Assembly: GCF_000166195.2 (NCBI RefSeq)
Contig: NZ_CM001403.1
Span: 1,364,001-1,428,000 of the forward strand
Direction: 5' to 3'
DNA from: Mucilaginibacter paludis DSM 18603
GTDB lineage: Bacteria > Bacteroidota > Bacteroidia > Sphingobacteriales > Sphingobacteriaceae
DNA length: 64,000 nt
The notes below the pieces were generated by a model, which was given only the letters and a program-made list of their open reading frames with translations, was not told where the DNA came from and ran no database searches. Numbering within the stretch: position 1 is the first letter of the stretch; the number at the start of each line of letters is the position of its first letter. The translations under genes and the position numbers were made by a program. Positions 38,835-47,386 of the stretch are shown here, piece by piece.

Positions 38835-40742
38835 TTACAAGGCCCCGGATTTAATTTCTTCTACCACGCCCGGATCAAGCAAGGTTGATGTATCGCCCAG
38901 GTTTGATGTTTCGCCTTCGGCTATCTTTCTCAATATCCTGCGCATAATTTTACCCGAACGCGTTTTGGGCAAGCCACTTACAAATTGAATTTTATCTGGC
39001 CTGGCAATTGCGCCAATAATGCGCGATACTGTCATCATAATATCCTTGCGGGTTAGCTCTTCGCTTTCGTGCTTGTTAGGGCTCACCACAAAGGCGTACA
39101 CGCCCTGGCCCTTAATATCGTGCGGGTATCCAACCACGGCAGATTCTACCACGCTCGAGTGCATATTAATGGCGTTCTCTACTTCGGCGGTACCTATCCG
39201 GTGGCCGGAAACATTCAGCACATCATCAACACGGCCGGTAATGCGGTAATAGCCATCCTCATCGCGTAAGCAACCATCTCCTGTAAAATACAGGTCGGGA
39301 TAAGTAGCAAAGTAGGTTGTACGGCAGCGCTCATGGTCGCCATAAGTAGTGCGCAGCATGCCGGGCCACGGAAACTTAATACATAAATTACCGCTCACGC
39401 CGTTACCTATAATCTCTTTCCCGTTTTCATCAACCAATATCGGCTGTACTCCGGGCAAGGGTAATGTAGCATACCCCGGCTTGGTTGGCGTTACGTTAGA
39501 TATAGGCGATATCATTAACCCGCCGGTTTCAGTTTGCCACCAGGTATCTACTATGGGGCATTGCCCGTGGCCAATTTTTTCGTCAAACCAATGCCATGCT
39601 TCTTCATTAATGGGTTCACCTACCGAGCCCAGCTTTTTCAATGAGCTCAGATCTTTGCCTTTTAGCATATCATCGCCAAAACTCATTAACGAGCGGATGG
39701 CCGTTGGCGCTGTGTATAAGATGTTCACTTTATACTCCTGAACAATATCCCAGAAGCGGCCAGCATCCGGCCAGGTAGGTATACCTTCAAACATCAGCGT
39801 AGTTGCCCCTTGCGACAGCGGCCCGTAAACAATATAAGAGTGCCCGGTTATCCAGCCTATATCGGCGGTACAAAAATACACCTCGCCCGGCTCATATTGA
39901 AACACGTTGGCAAAGGTATAGCCGGTATAAACCATATAACCGCCGCAGGTATGCACCACGCCTTTAGGCTTACCGGTTGAGCCGGATGTATACAGGATGA
40001 ACAGCATATCCTCGGCATCCATTTCTACGGCGGGGCAATCGGGGTTACCTTGTGTTTCTACTTTCTTAACTTCATCTTCCCACCAAACATCACGGCCCTT
40101 AATCATAGATACACCGGTATGGCTGCGGGTTAAAACAATTACCCGCTTAACAGACGGGCAACGCACCAAGGCATCATCAATAACCGATTTCAGCGGAACT
40201 TCTTTTATTCCACGATAGCTACCGTCGGCAGTAATTACCACTTCGCACTGCGCATCGATAATCCTGTCGGCAATGGATTGGGCCGAAAAACCGCCAAACA
40301 CCACCGAGTGGATAGCACCTAAACGCGCACAGGCCAAAACCGCTATAGCCAGTTCGGGCACCATAGGCATATAAACACATACCCTGTCGCCTTTTTTTAC
40401 GCCGTTATTTTTAAGCACATTGGCAAACTGGCAAACTTTGTCGTGTAATTGCTTATACGTTAATATGCGGTGATCTTCATTAGGGTCGTTAGGCTCCCAG
40501 ATAATGGCGGGGGTATCGCCTTTTTCTTCCAGGTGCCTGTCTAAGCAGTTTTCGGTAATGTTCAGCTTTGCGCCCTGGAACCATTTGATGCTTGGCTCTT
40601 TAAAATTCCACTCCAGGGCTTTGTCCCATTTTTTGCGCCACAAAAAGTTATCAGCTATACCTTCCCAAAATTGTTCGGGTTGTTCAACACTTTGCTGGTA
40701 TACTTGCTTGTACTCTTCAAACGATGCTATTTTTAGATTCAT
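38835..40742 (-). CDS. acs: Acetyl-CoA synthetase
   Basis: A 635-aa AMP-forming enzyme that makes acetyl-CoA from acetate, ATP and CoA in the cytoplasm. The N-terminal ACAS_N block (EQFWEGIADNFLWRKKW), the P-loop-like YTSGSTGKPKGVVHT, WWQTETGG, and YFTGDG with the hinge GRVDDVLNVSGHR are present. The catalytic Lys, the target of acetylation control in this family, is in TRSGKIMRRILR near the C-terminus. Full length. It is a single gene on the minus strand with its own terminator. Confidence 0.97.
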   Translation of the reverse strand: MNLKIASFEEYKQVYQQSVEQPEQFWEGIADNFLWRKKWDKALEWNFKEPSIKWFQGAKLNITENCLDRHLEEKGDTPAIIWEPNDPNEDHRILTYKQLHDKVCQFANVLKNNGVKKGDRVCVYMPMVPELAIAVLACARLGAIHSVVFGGFSAQSIADRIIDAQCEVVITADGSYRGIKEVPLKSVIDDALVRCPSVKRVIVLTRSHTGVSMIKGRDVWWEDEVKKVETQGNPDCPAVEMDAEDMLFILYTSGSTGKPKGVVHTCGGYMVYTGYTFANVFQYEPGEVYFCTADIGWITGHSYIVYGPLSQGATTLMFEGIPTWPDAGRFWDIVQEYKVNILYTAPTAIRSLMSFGDDMLKGKDLSSLKKLGSVGEPINEEAWHWFDEKIGHGQCPIVDTWWQTETGGLMISPISNVTPTKPGYATLPLPGVQPILVDENGKEIIGNGVSGNLCIKFPWPGMLRTTYGDHERCRTTYFATYPDLYFTGDGCLRDEDGYYRITGRVDDVLNVSGHRIGTAEVENAINMHSSVVESAVVGYPHDIKGQGVYAFVVSPNKHESEELTRKDIMMTVSRIIGAIARPDKIQFVSGLPKTRSGKIMRRILRKIAEGETSNLGDTSTLLDPGVVEEIKSGAL

Positions 40743-40921
40743 TTTGATATAGGTATATTTGGAGGGCGTTAAAATACAATTTATACCCTAAAATTAGCCC
40801 AAAAAAATTCATTAAAAAGAATTTGAAAATATTTACTGCAGGGTATTGAATATTTGACTTAGAATCCTGATATTTGCAAACTCTTTTTACAGAAGGGGTT
40901 TATTAAAAAAATTGATCAATC

Positions 40922-41155
40922 ATGTCAAGAATTTGTGATTTAACAGGCAAGGGCTCAATGAATGGGTTCAACGTTTCTAACTCAAACGTTAAAACGAAAC
41001 GTAGATTTTATCCTAACCTGCAAACAAAAAAGTTTTACATACCAGAAGAAGATAAATGGATCACTTTAAAAGTATCCACTGCTGCTATTAAAACTATCAG
41101 CAAGAACGGTATAACTGCTTGCATCAATAAATTTGTAAAAAAAGGATACATATAA
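40922..41155 (+). CDS. rpmB: Ribosomal protein L28
   Basis: A 77-aa large-subunit protein with the usual start [10 protein letters not shown] and the block [14 protein letters not shown]. It is first of the conserved Bacteroidota block rpmB-rpmG-DUF4295-ftsY. A 94-base gap with a hairpin of ataac repeats separates it from rpmG. Confidence 0.97.
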   Translation: MSRICDLTGKGSMNGFNVSNSNVKTKRRFYPNLQTKKFYIPEEDKWITLKVSTAAIKTISKNGITACINKFVKKGYI

Positions 41156-41165
41156 CAGTACGTTA

Positions 41166-41247
41166 TTTGTTATTGGGTTACTGAGTTATTTTTGAACTCG
41201 GTTTGGCTTAATAACTAAATAACCCTATAACTCAATAACCAACAAGG
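41166..41247. repeat. Imperfect hairpin of ataac/gttat repeats, copy 1
   Basis: gttattgggttactgagtta on the left pairs loosely with aataactaaataaccc and ataactcaataac on the right. It sits between rpmB and rpmG. Similar material recurs at 41443-41525 and 60845-60945. Confidence 0.6.
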
Positions 41248-41249
41248 CA

Positions 41250-41432
41250 ATGGCAAAAAAAGGCAGCAGAGTTCAGGTAATATTAGAGTGTACAGAACAT
41301 AAAACCAGCGGTATGCCTGGTATGTCTCGTTACATCACTACCAAGAACAAGAAAAATACAACTGAGCGTTTAGAATTAAAAAAATTCAACCCGGTTTTAC
41401 GTAAAGTTACTGTTCATAAAGAGATTAAGTAA
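41250..41432 (+). CDS. rpmG: Ribosomal protein L33
   Basis: A 60-aa large-subunit protein ([20 protein letters not shown], then [21 protein letters not shown]). It has no CxxC zinc pairs, so it is the zinc-independent form. Second gene of the rpmB block. Confidence 0.97.
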   Translation: MAKKGSRVQVILECTEHKTSGMPGMSRYITTKNKKNTTERLELKKFNPVLRKVTVHKEIK

Positions 41433-41442
41433 TTTTAGTTTA

Positions 41443-41525
41443 GTTAACAAGTTATTAGGTTACTAAGTTATTGCGCAAAGCATAACGGCTCTTAATAACT
41501 CAATAACAAATAACATAACAACTAA
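41443..41525. repeat. Imperfect hairpin of ataac/gttat repeats, copy 2
   Basis: gttattaggttactaagtta on the left pairs loosely with aataactcaataac on the right, between rpmG and the DUF4295 gene. The composition is the same as copy 1. Confidence 0.55.
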
Positions 41526-41537
41526 AAAAATAAAACA

Positions 41538-41705
41538 ATGGCAAAGAAAGTAGTTGCAACCCTGAACACTGGTAAGGGTAAAGAATATTCAAAAGTGATC
41601 ACAATGGCTAAATCACCAAAAACTGGTGCTTATTCATTCAAAGAAGTAATTGTACATAACGATGGCGTTAAAGATGCAATTATTGCAGGTCAAAAAGGTC
41701 AGTAA
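41538..41705 (+). CDS. DUF4295 small basic protein
   Basis: A 55-aa Lys-rich protein (starts MAKKVVATLNTGKGKEYSKV, ends AIIAGQKGQ). It matches the DUF4295 family, found in Bacteroidota directly after rpmG. Size, charge and constant position beside L28 and L33 suggest a ribosome-associated role, but no function is established. The ATG is clear and a terminator follows 20 bases after the stop. Confidence 0.9.
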   Translation: MAKKVVATLNTGKGKEYSKVITMAKSPKTGAYSFKEVIVHNDGVKDAIIAGQKGQ

Positions 41706-41724
41706 TTTTTTATAACCAAAATAC

Positions 41725-41761
41725 AAAAGCCGTTCCGTTTATAACCGGAAGGGCTTTTTTT
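41725..41761 (+). terminator. Terminator after the rpmB-rpmG-DUF4295 genes
   Basis: aaaagcc-g-ttccg pairs with cggaa-g-ggctttt and a T run follows. It separates the ribosomal genes from ftsY. Confidence 0.8.
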
Positions 41762-41777
41762 GTTAATTAGAATTTTA

Positions 41778-42743
41778 ATGGGATTATTCGATTTTTTTAA
41801 GAAAAAGGAGAGCACCCCGCAGGAGCAGGCAGCGCTGGATACTGGTTTAGAAAAAACCAAGGAAAACTTCTTTTCAAAGATAACCAAAGCCGTTGCCGGC
41901 AAAACCACCGTTGATGACGACGTGCTGGATGAACTGGAAGAGATCCTGGTTACATCAGACGTTGGGGTTACCACTACCCTGAAAATTATCGACCGGATAC
42001 AGGCTCGTGTTGCCCGCGACAAGTACTTAGGCACATCCGAGCTGAACAATTTGCTCCGCGACGAAATTCAGCAATTATTAGCCGAAAACAACAGCAACGA
42101 TTTTCAGAACTTTGAATACGGCCAACACAAACCTTATGTAATTATGGTGGTTGGCGTTAACGGCGTAGGTAAAACTACCACCATTGGCAAACTGGCCCAT
42201 AAATTAAAACAAGCTGGCAACCAAGTAGTACTGGGAGCTGCCGATACGTTTAGGGCCGCCGCTGTTGACCAGATTAAGCTTTGGGGCGAGCGTGTTGGCG
42301 TACGCGTGGTGGCGCAACCGATGGGGTCTGACCCGGCTTCGGTAGCATTTGATACCTTAAAATCTGCCGTGGCCAATAACGATGATGTAGTCATTATCGA
42401 TACCGCCGGACGCTTACATAACAAGGTGAACCTGATGAACGAGCTTACTAAAATTAAAAACGTAATGCTCAAGGTGATACCCGATGCCCCACACGAAATA
42501 TTACTGGTATTAGATGCCTCAACCGGCCAGAATGCCATTGAGCAATGCAAGCAATTTACCCAGGCTACCGATGTTAATGCGCTTGCCCTCACCAAGCTTG
42601 ACGGCACAGCCAAAGGCGGCGTAGTGATTGGAATCTCAGACCAGTTTAAGATCCCGGTAAAGTACATCGGTGTTGGCGAGGCGATGAATGATCTGCAATT
42701 ATTTGATAGAAAGGGATTTGTAGATAGCTTGTTTAAACAGTAA
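41778..42743 (+). CDS. ftsY: Signal recognition particle receptor FtsY
   Basis: A 321-aa SRP-type GTPase that docks ribosome-SRP complexes at the membrane. The frame opens at a TTG at 41760 inside the terminator, so the ATG at 41778 (MGLFDFFKKKES) is the start. NG domain: GVNGVGKTTTIGKLA (P-loop), DTFRAAAVDQ, IIDTAGRLHN, TKLDGTAKGG. The acidic A domain is very short, as usual in this phylum. Confidence 0.97.
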   Translation: MGLFDFFKKKESTPQEQAALDTGLEKTKENFFSKITKAVAGKTTVDDDVLDELEEILVTSDVGVTTTLKIIDRIQARVARDKYLGTSELNNLLRDEIQQLLAENNSNDFQNFEYGQHKPYVIMVVGVNGVGKTTTIGKLAHKLKQAGNQVVLGAADTFRAAAVDQIKLWGERVGVRVVAQPMGSDPASVAFDTLKSAVANNDDVVIIDTAGRLHNKVNLMNELTKIKNVMLKVIPDAPHEILLVLDASTGQNAIEQCKQFTQATDVNALALTKLDGTAKGGVVIGISDQFKIPVKYIGVGEAMNDLQLFDRKGFVDSLFKQ

Positions 42744-42756
42744 AAAAAAACCTTAT

Positions 42757-42860
42757 CGTCATTGCGAGGAGGAACGACGAAGCAATCTCTAAACTGTACA
42801 GGGCGAAGTTGCGTGGCCGCTCTTCTTAAGTAGAGATTGCTTCGTTACCTCGCAATGACG
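42757..42860. repeat. REP-like palindromic repeat
   Basis: cgtcattgcgagg at the left end and cctcgcaatgacg at the right end are exact reverse complements. Inside, cgaagcaatctct pairs with agagattgcttcg. The whole 104 bases fold into one long hairpin. It lies 14 bases after the ftsY stop and may help end that transcript. Confidence 0.85.
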
Positions 42861-42941
42861 CCGGATGAAGAAAAGTAGAACATCCGTATAGTATAAGGTT
42901 ACCACTCTATCGGCCGCGATGGCATAGTAAAAGAAAGATTC

Positions 42942-44276
42942 ATGAAGACGAAGAATATAATCCAGCCATTTCCTATCAAGAAACCACGCGTAAACGTAGT
43001 TACCCTGGGTTGCTCCAAAAACACGTACGACTCTGAGATATTAATGGGCCAGCTACGTGGCAACAGCTTTGATGTGGTACACGAGAGTGGCGAGCTTGCC
43101 AGCGATGATATTATTGTGATTAACACCTGTGGTTTTATTGATAATGCCAAGCAGGAATCAATAGATACCATTTTGCAATACAGTGAGCTGAAGGAACAGG
43201 GCAAGGTAGGCAAGGTAATTGTAACCGGCTGCCTGTCCGAACGCTACAAACCCGAGCTGGAAGCCGAAATAACCAATGTTGATGCTTACTTTGGCACCAA
43301 CGACCTGCAAAATTTACTGCAAAGTGTTGGCGCTAATTATAAATACGAGTTATTGGGAGAGCGCTTGCTAACCACGCCCTCGCACTTTGCTTATTTTAAA
43401 ATATCCGAGGGTTGTAACCGCCCCTGCTCTTTTTGCGCCATCCCGCTGATGCGCGGCAAACATCTTTCTACTCCAATGGAGCAATTGGTGAAGGACGCCG
43501 AAAACTTAGCCAGAAATGGCACCAAAGAGCTGGTTGTTATAGCGCAGGACCTCACCTACTACGGCCTCGACCTTTACGGCAAACGTAACCTTGACGAATT
43601 GCTCAGGCGATTATCGGATGTGAATGGTATTGAGTGGATCCGCTTGCAATACGCCTACCCTTCGGGCTTCCCTATGGAGGTTCTGGATGTGATGAACGAG
43701 CGCTCCAACATCTGCAACTACATGGATATGCCTTTGCAGCACATCAGCGATAATATGCTGAAATCGATGCGCCGCGGTATCACCAAGCAAAAAACCATCG
43801 ACATCGTTAACGCTATCCGCGATAAGGTGCCCGATATCGCTTTCCGCACCACGCTCATAACCGGTTACCCTGGAGAAACGCAGCAGGACTTTGAAGAAAT
43901 GATGGATTGGGTGGAAGAAACCCGGTTTGACCGCCTGGGATGCTTCACCTACTCGCACGAAGAAAAAACACATGCGCATCAATTGGTGGATGATGTACCC
44001 GATGAGGTAAAACAGGAACGCGCCGATGCCATTATGGAAATTCAGCAAGGTATTTCTTTTGATAAAAACCAGGAACGGATTGGCCATACCTACAAAGTGC
44101 TGATCGATAAAAAAGAGGGTGACTACTTTGTTGGCCGCACCGAATTTGATTCGCCGGAGGTAGACAACGAGGTTTTAATTGATGCGAGCAAACATTATGC
44201 AACCGTGGGCAGCTTTGTAAACGTAAAGATTGATAATGCCGAGGACTTTGATCTTTATGGACAAATTGTAAAATAA
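42942..44276 (+). CDS. rimO: Ribosomal protein S12 methylthiotransferase RimO
   Basis: A 444-aa radical SAM enzyme that adds a methylthio group to the conserved Asp of S12. It has an N-terminal UPF0004 domain with three cysteines (LGCSKNTYDSE, NTCGFID, VTGCLSERY), the radical SAM motif CNRPCSFCAIP, and a C-terminal TRAM domain (about 375-440). The GCSKNTxDSE and AIPLMRGKH strings favour RimO over MiaB. Full length. It lies 47 bases before bshC, so the two are probably cotranscribed or closely spaced. Confidence 0.95.
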   Translation: MKTKNIIQPFPIKKPRVNVVTLGCSKNTYDSEILMGQLRGNSFDVVHESGELASDDIIVINTCGFIDNAKQESIDTILQYSELKEQGKVGKVIVTGCLSERYKPELEAEITNVDAYFGTNDLQNLLQSVGANYKYELLGERLLTTPSHFAYFKISEGCNRPCSFCAIPLMRGKHLSTPMEQLVKDAENLARNGTKELVVIAQDLTYYGLDLYGKRNLDELLRRLSDVNGIEWIRLQYAYPSGFPMEVLDVMNERSNICNYMDMPLQHISDNMLKSMRRGITKQKTIDIVNAIRDKVPDIAFRTTLITGYPGETQQDFEEMMDWVEETRFDRLGCFTYSHEEKTHAHQLVDDVPDEVKQERADAIMEIQQGISFDKNQERIGHTYKVLIDKKEGDYFVGRTEFDSPEVDNEVLIDASKHYATVGSFVNVKIDNAEDFDLYGQIVK

Positions 44277-44309
44277 TTGATCCGGTAAGGCTAATTTATT
44301 TTTTGCTTT

Positions 44310-44317
44310 TACATTTG
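44310..44317 (+). promoter_or_regulatory. TAnnTTTG motif 6 bases before bshC
   Basis: tacatttg fits the Bacteroidota -7 element. It ends only 6 bases before the ATG at 44324, which would give a nearly leaderless transcript. I find no convincing -33 TTG at the usual distance. Confidence 0.45.
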
Positions 44318-44323
44318 AACCCA

Positions 44324-45928
44324 ATGGACGCTAATTGTATTAACTACGCCGAAACCGGCTTCTTCTCCAAAACTATCGTTAGTTACCTGGATAACGATCC
44401 CGAACTGAAAGCTTTTTACAATTACAGGCCCGATTTGGATGGCTTTAAACAACTCATCCAAAACAAAAGGCCCACGCCGGGCAGGCAGCTGCTGGCCGAT
44501 GTGCTGAGGGAGCAATACGCATCAATAGCGGATACCGGTTTTCCGGTTTCGGATTTGGTGAATGCCAATATTGAATTGCTCAGATCCGAAAATACCTATA
44601 CCATTACAACCGGACACCAGCTTAATATTTTTACCGGACCTTTTTACTTTATTTTTAAAATAGCTTCGGCTATTAAGTTGTGTAAGCAGCTGAAGGCTGA
44701 ATTTCCGGATCAGAATTTTGTACCGGTTTACTGGATGGCTTCGGAAGATCATGATTTTGCGGAGATTAACCATACCAACGCCGGTGGCAAAAAAATACAG
44801 TGGAACCTTGATGCCGCTGGTGCAACCGGCCGGTTAAATACCAAAACTATCCGCGAAGCCTTAAACCACTACAAGGGGGTGCTGGGCATGGATAACCATG
44901 CACCCGAATTAGCAGAGATTGTTGAAACCGCCTATTCGCGCTTTGATCAACTGGCTGATGCTACCCGCTATATGGTGAACGCCTTGTTTGCCCAATACGG
45001 TTTGGTGATTGTGGATGCCGATGATGAGCGACTAAAACAGCTATTCGCGCCCATTATTGAGCAGGATATTATAGGTCAGCATAGCTTTAAAAACATATCG
45101 GATAGTAACGCAGCCCTGCAAAAACTGGGCGTACATATCCAGGTGAACCCGCGCGAGATCAACTTTTTTTACTTGACCGATGGATTGCGCGAGCGGATTG
45201 TTTTTGAACATGGTGTGTACCAGGTTTTAAATTCGGACATTCAATTTACCGAACAGCAACTGCGCCAGGAAATTGAACAACATGCCGATCGCTTTAGCCC
45301 CAATGTAGTTATGCGCCCGCTTTACCAGGAAGTGATTTTGCCTAACCTGGCCTACATAGGTGGCGGTGCCGAAATTGTTTACTGGCTTGAATTGAAATCG
45401 AACTTCGATTTTTATAAGGTTGATTTCCCCATCTTATTATTACGCAACTCCGGCCTGGTGATCCACAAGGAAGCTGCCGACAAGATCCGTAAGATGGGAT
45501 TTAAAACCGCCGATATTTTTAAAAGCGCCGACAATTTAAAAACGATGTGGGTAAAGCAGCACAGCCATAACGATCTTACCCTGAAAGAAGAATGGCGCGA
45601 ACTGCACTGTATATTTGAACGCGTAAAACTGCGCTCCTTTAAAATAGACCCGACCCTGGCCCCTTCCACCGAGGCTATACAGGCCCGTTTAAAACATGCC
45701 ATAGATAACCTGGAGCGTAAAATAGTTAAAGCCGAAAAGCGCAACTACGACACCCGCCTCAGCCAGATAGATCAAATTAAGAACGCACTATTCCCCAACG
45801 GCAGCCTGCAGGAACGCACCGAAAACTTCGGCTTGTTTTATGTAAAATATGGCCGCCAACTGATTGACGACCTGATTGAAAAATTTGAGCCTCTGGATTT
45901 TAAGTTTACTGTGCTAACGGAAGGTTGA
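44324..45928 (+). CDS. bshC: Bacillithiol biosynthesis cysteine-adding enzyme BshC
   Basis: A 534-aa protein catalysing the last step of bacillithiol synthesis, joining cysteine to GlcN-malate. Family blocks include TITTGHQLNIFTGPFYFIFK, YWMASEDHDFAEI and YIGGGAEIVYWLELK. The C-terminal coiled-coil (about 420-480) is typical. The frame opens at a TTG at 44303; the ATG at 44324 (MDANCINYAE) is the sensible start. It lies after rimO, the same order seen in related genomes. Confidence 0.95.
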   Translation: MDANCINYAETGFFSKTIVSYLDNDPELKAFYNYRPDLDGFKQLIQNKRPTPGRQLLADVLREQYASIADTGFPVSDLVNANIELLRSENTYTITTGHQLNIFTGPFYFIFKIASAIKLCKQLKAEFPDQNFVPVYWMASEDHDFAEINHTNAGGKKIQWNLDAAGATGRLNTKTIREALNHYKGVLGMDNHAPELAEIVETAYSRFDQLADATRYMVNALFAQYGLVIVDADDERLKQLFAPIIEQDIIGQHSFKNISDSNAALQKLGVHIQVNPREINFFYLTDGLRERIVFEHGVYQVLNSDIQFTEQQLRQEIEQHADRFSPNVVMRPLYQEVILPNLAYIGGGAEIVYWLELKSNFDFYKVDFPILLLRNSGLVIHKEAADKIRKMGFKTADIFKSADNLKTMWVKQHSHNDLTLKEEWRELHCIFERVKLRSFKIDPTLAPSTEAIQARLKHAIDNLERKIVKAEKRNYDTRLSQIDQIKNALFPNGSLQERTENFGLFYVKYGRQLIDDLIEKFEPLDFKFTVLTEG

Positions 45929-46163
45929 ATAAGAAGCAGGAGGAAAGAGGCAGGAAGCAAGAAGAAAGAAGCAAGTCAAGATTGGTAACGTCCGAATAAC
46001 CAGGTAGATTTAGCGGGTCCAAATATTCCACCAACAAGTAAATGTAGAGATATGTACATTGTCAATATTCATTTGCACGGTTGTTCATTCCCACATCACT
46101 TTCACATCTTCACATTTGCAAATTCGCACATCCGCACATCTGTAAAACTGCTACCTTTGGGCC
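45929..46163. repeat. Low-complexity intergenic stretch with cacatc and gaag repeats
   Basis: 45935-45978 is purine-rich with recurring gcaggaag and agaag units. 46089-46146 is a degenerate run of cacatc/cacatt units. No gene is seen. The motif tacctttg at 46152-46159 (TAnnTTTG) ends 4 bases before the next ATG. Confidence 0.6.
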
Positions 46164-47237
46164 ATGACATTTTCTGAGCCCACCCTCCGCACCTTTACTC
46201 AAAACATATTCCTCGCCATAGGTTGCAGCCAGCAACATGCCGAACTGGCTGCCGATGTATTGATCCGCTCTGATATGCGCGGTATCGACTCGCACGGCGT
46301 GGCACGCCTGAGTGGCTATGTAAGGCTTTGGGAAAAGAAACGCATTAACGCCACACCCGATATACAGATCGTTCATGAAACGCCTACCACAGCCACGGTT
46401 GACGGCGACTCGGGTCTGGGCTTAGTTGTAGCGCCCTTCGCCATGAAGATCGCTATGGAGAAAGCTGAGCAATACGGCTCGGGATGGGTATCTGTACGCA
46501 ACTCCAACCATTTCGGTATTTCGGGCTACCATGCTTTGATGGCCGTAGAGCGGGATATGATCGGCTTTGCCATGACTAATGCCAGTCCGCTGGTAGCGCC
46601 TACTTTTTCAAACGAGCGGATGCTGGGCACCAACCCCATGTGTTATGCTTTCCCGGCAGGTAATTTTCCACCGGTGGTAGTTGATATGGCCACATCCGCG
46701 GCGGCGAACGGCAAACTGGAAATAGCACAACGCGCGGGTAAACCCGTACCCGAAGGCTGGATACAGGATCAAGACGGCAATTTCACCTCCGACCCGCACG
46801 CCCTGAAAAAAGGCGGCTCCCTGCTGCCCTTAGGCAGCGACCGCGAGCATGGCAGCCACAAAGGTTTTGGCTTAAGCGCAACGGTTGATATCTTATCCGC
46901 CGTACTCTCCGGAGCCAACTATGGCCCCTGGGTGCCACCCTTTGTTTCGTTTTTAGATCCGCCAACCGATCCGGTTGGCAAAGGCATAGGCCACTTTTTA
47001 GGTGCCATGCGTGTAGATGGTTTCCGACCGGTTGATGAGTTTAAAACCCATATGGATAATTGGATCAGCCGGTTTAAATCAGCAAAAACCGTAAACGGCG
47101 AGCCAAGCGTAATTATCCCAGGCGAACCGGAACTGGAAGCCGAAAAAGAGCGATCAAAAAGCGGAATACCTTTAGTGGATGCGGTTGTGGATGATCTGAA
47201 CGAGCTGGCGGATAGGTTTGGGCTGGAGAAATTGTAA
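46164..47237 (+). CDS. Ldh-family NAD(P)-dependent malate/lactate/ureidoglycolate dehydrogenase
   Basis: A 357-aa oxidoreductase of the Ldh_2 family, a fold distinct from classical malate dehydrogenase. MRGIDSHGVARLSGYV holds the catalytic-site His (SHGV), and VRNSNHFGISGYHAL and DMATSAAANGKLEIA are family blocks. The cofactor-binding HGSHKGFGLS string follows. The substrate within the family (malate, lactate, ureidoglycolate or another 2-hydroxyacid) cannot be told from sequence. The leader would be very short given the TAnnTTTG motif 4 bases upstream. Confidence 0.9.
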   Translation: MTFSEPTLRTFTQNIFLAIGCSQQHAELAADVLIRSDMRGIDSHGVARLSGYVRLWEKKRINATPDIQIVHETPTTATVDGDSGLGLVVAPFAMKIAMEKAEQYGSGWVSVRNSNHFGISGYHALMAVERDMIGFAMTNASPLVAPTFSNERMLGTNPMCYAFPAGNFPPVVVDMATSAAANGKLEIAQRAGKPVPEGWIQDQDGNFTSDPHALKKGGSLLPLGSDREHGSHKGFGLSATVDILSAVLSGANYGPWVPPFVSFLDPPTDPVGKGIGHFLGAMRVDGFRPVDEFKTHMDNWISRFKSAKTVNGEPSVIIPGEPELEAEKERSKSGIPLVDAVVDDLNELADRFGLEKL

Positions 47238-47253
47238 TAATATTCTACCTGAT

Positions 47254-47340
47254 ATGTCATCGATAGGATAAGAAGAGAAATCTCCTGTAAGCGATTATAT
47301 ACAACAGGCTTATCGCTCGTAGAAGATTCCTCCTACGTCG
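47254..47340 (+). repeat. Left half of an interrupted palindromic repeat
   Basis: atgtcatcgat to cctacgtcg aligns with 48675-48762 (shared gagaaatct, gcgattat, ctacaaca-equivalent and tagaagat). The copy stops at 47340, and its missing end (gaatgacata) resumes at 48642, on the far side of the insertion element. Confidence 0.8.
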
Positions 47341-47386
47341 TATTCTAGGTTTCGAACAATTCCAAATTTAATTTAAAAAAGATATT

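Noticed and set aside
40854..40876. ttg and gatatttg before rpmB as a -33/-7 promoter
   Set aside because: The -7 string has a mismatch and the spacing is about 12 bases, shorter than the roughly 17-23 expected, so I did not list it.
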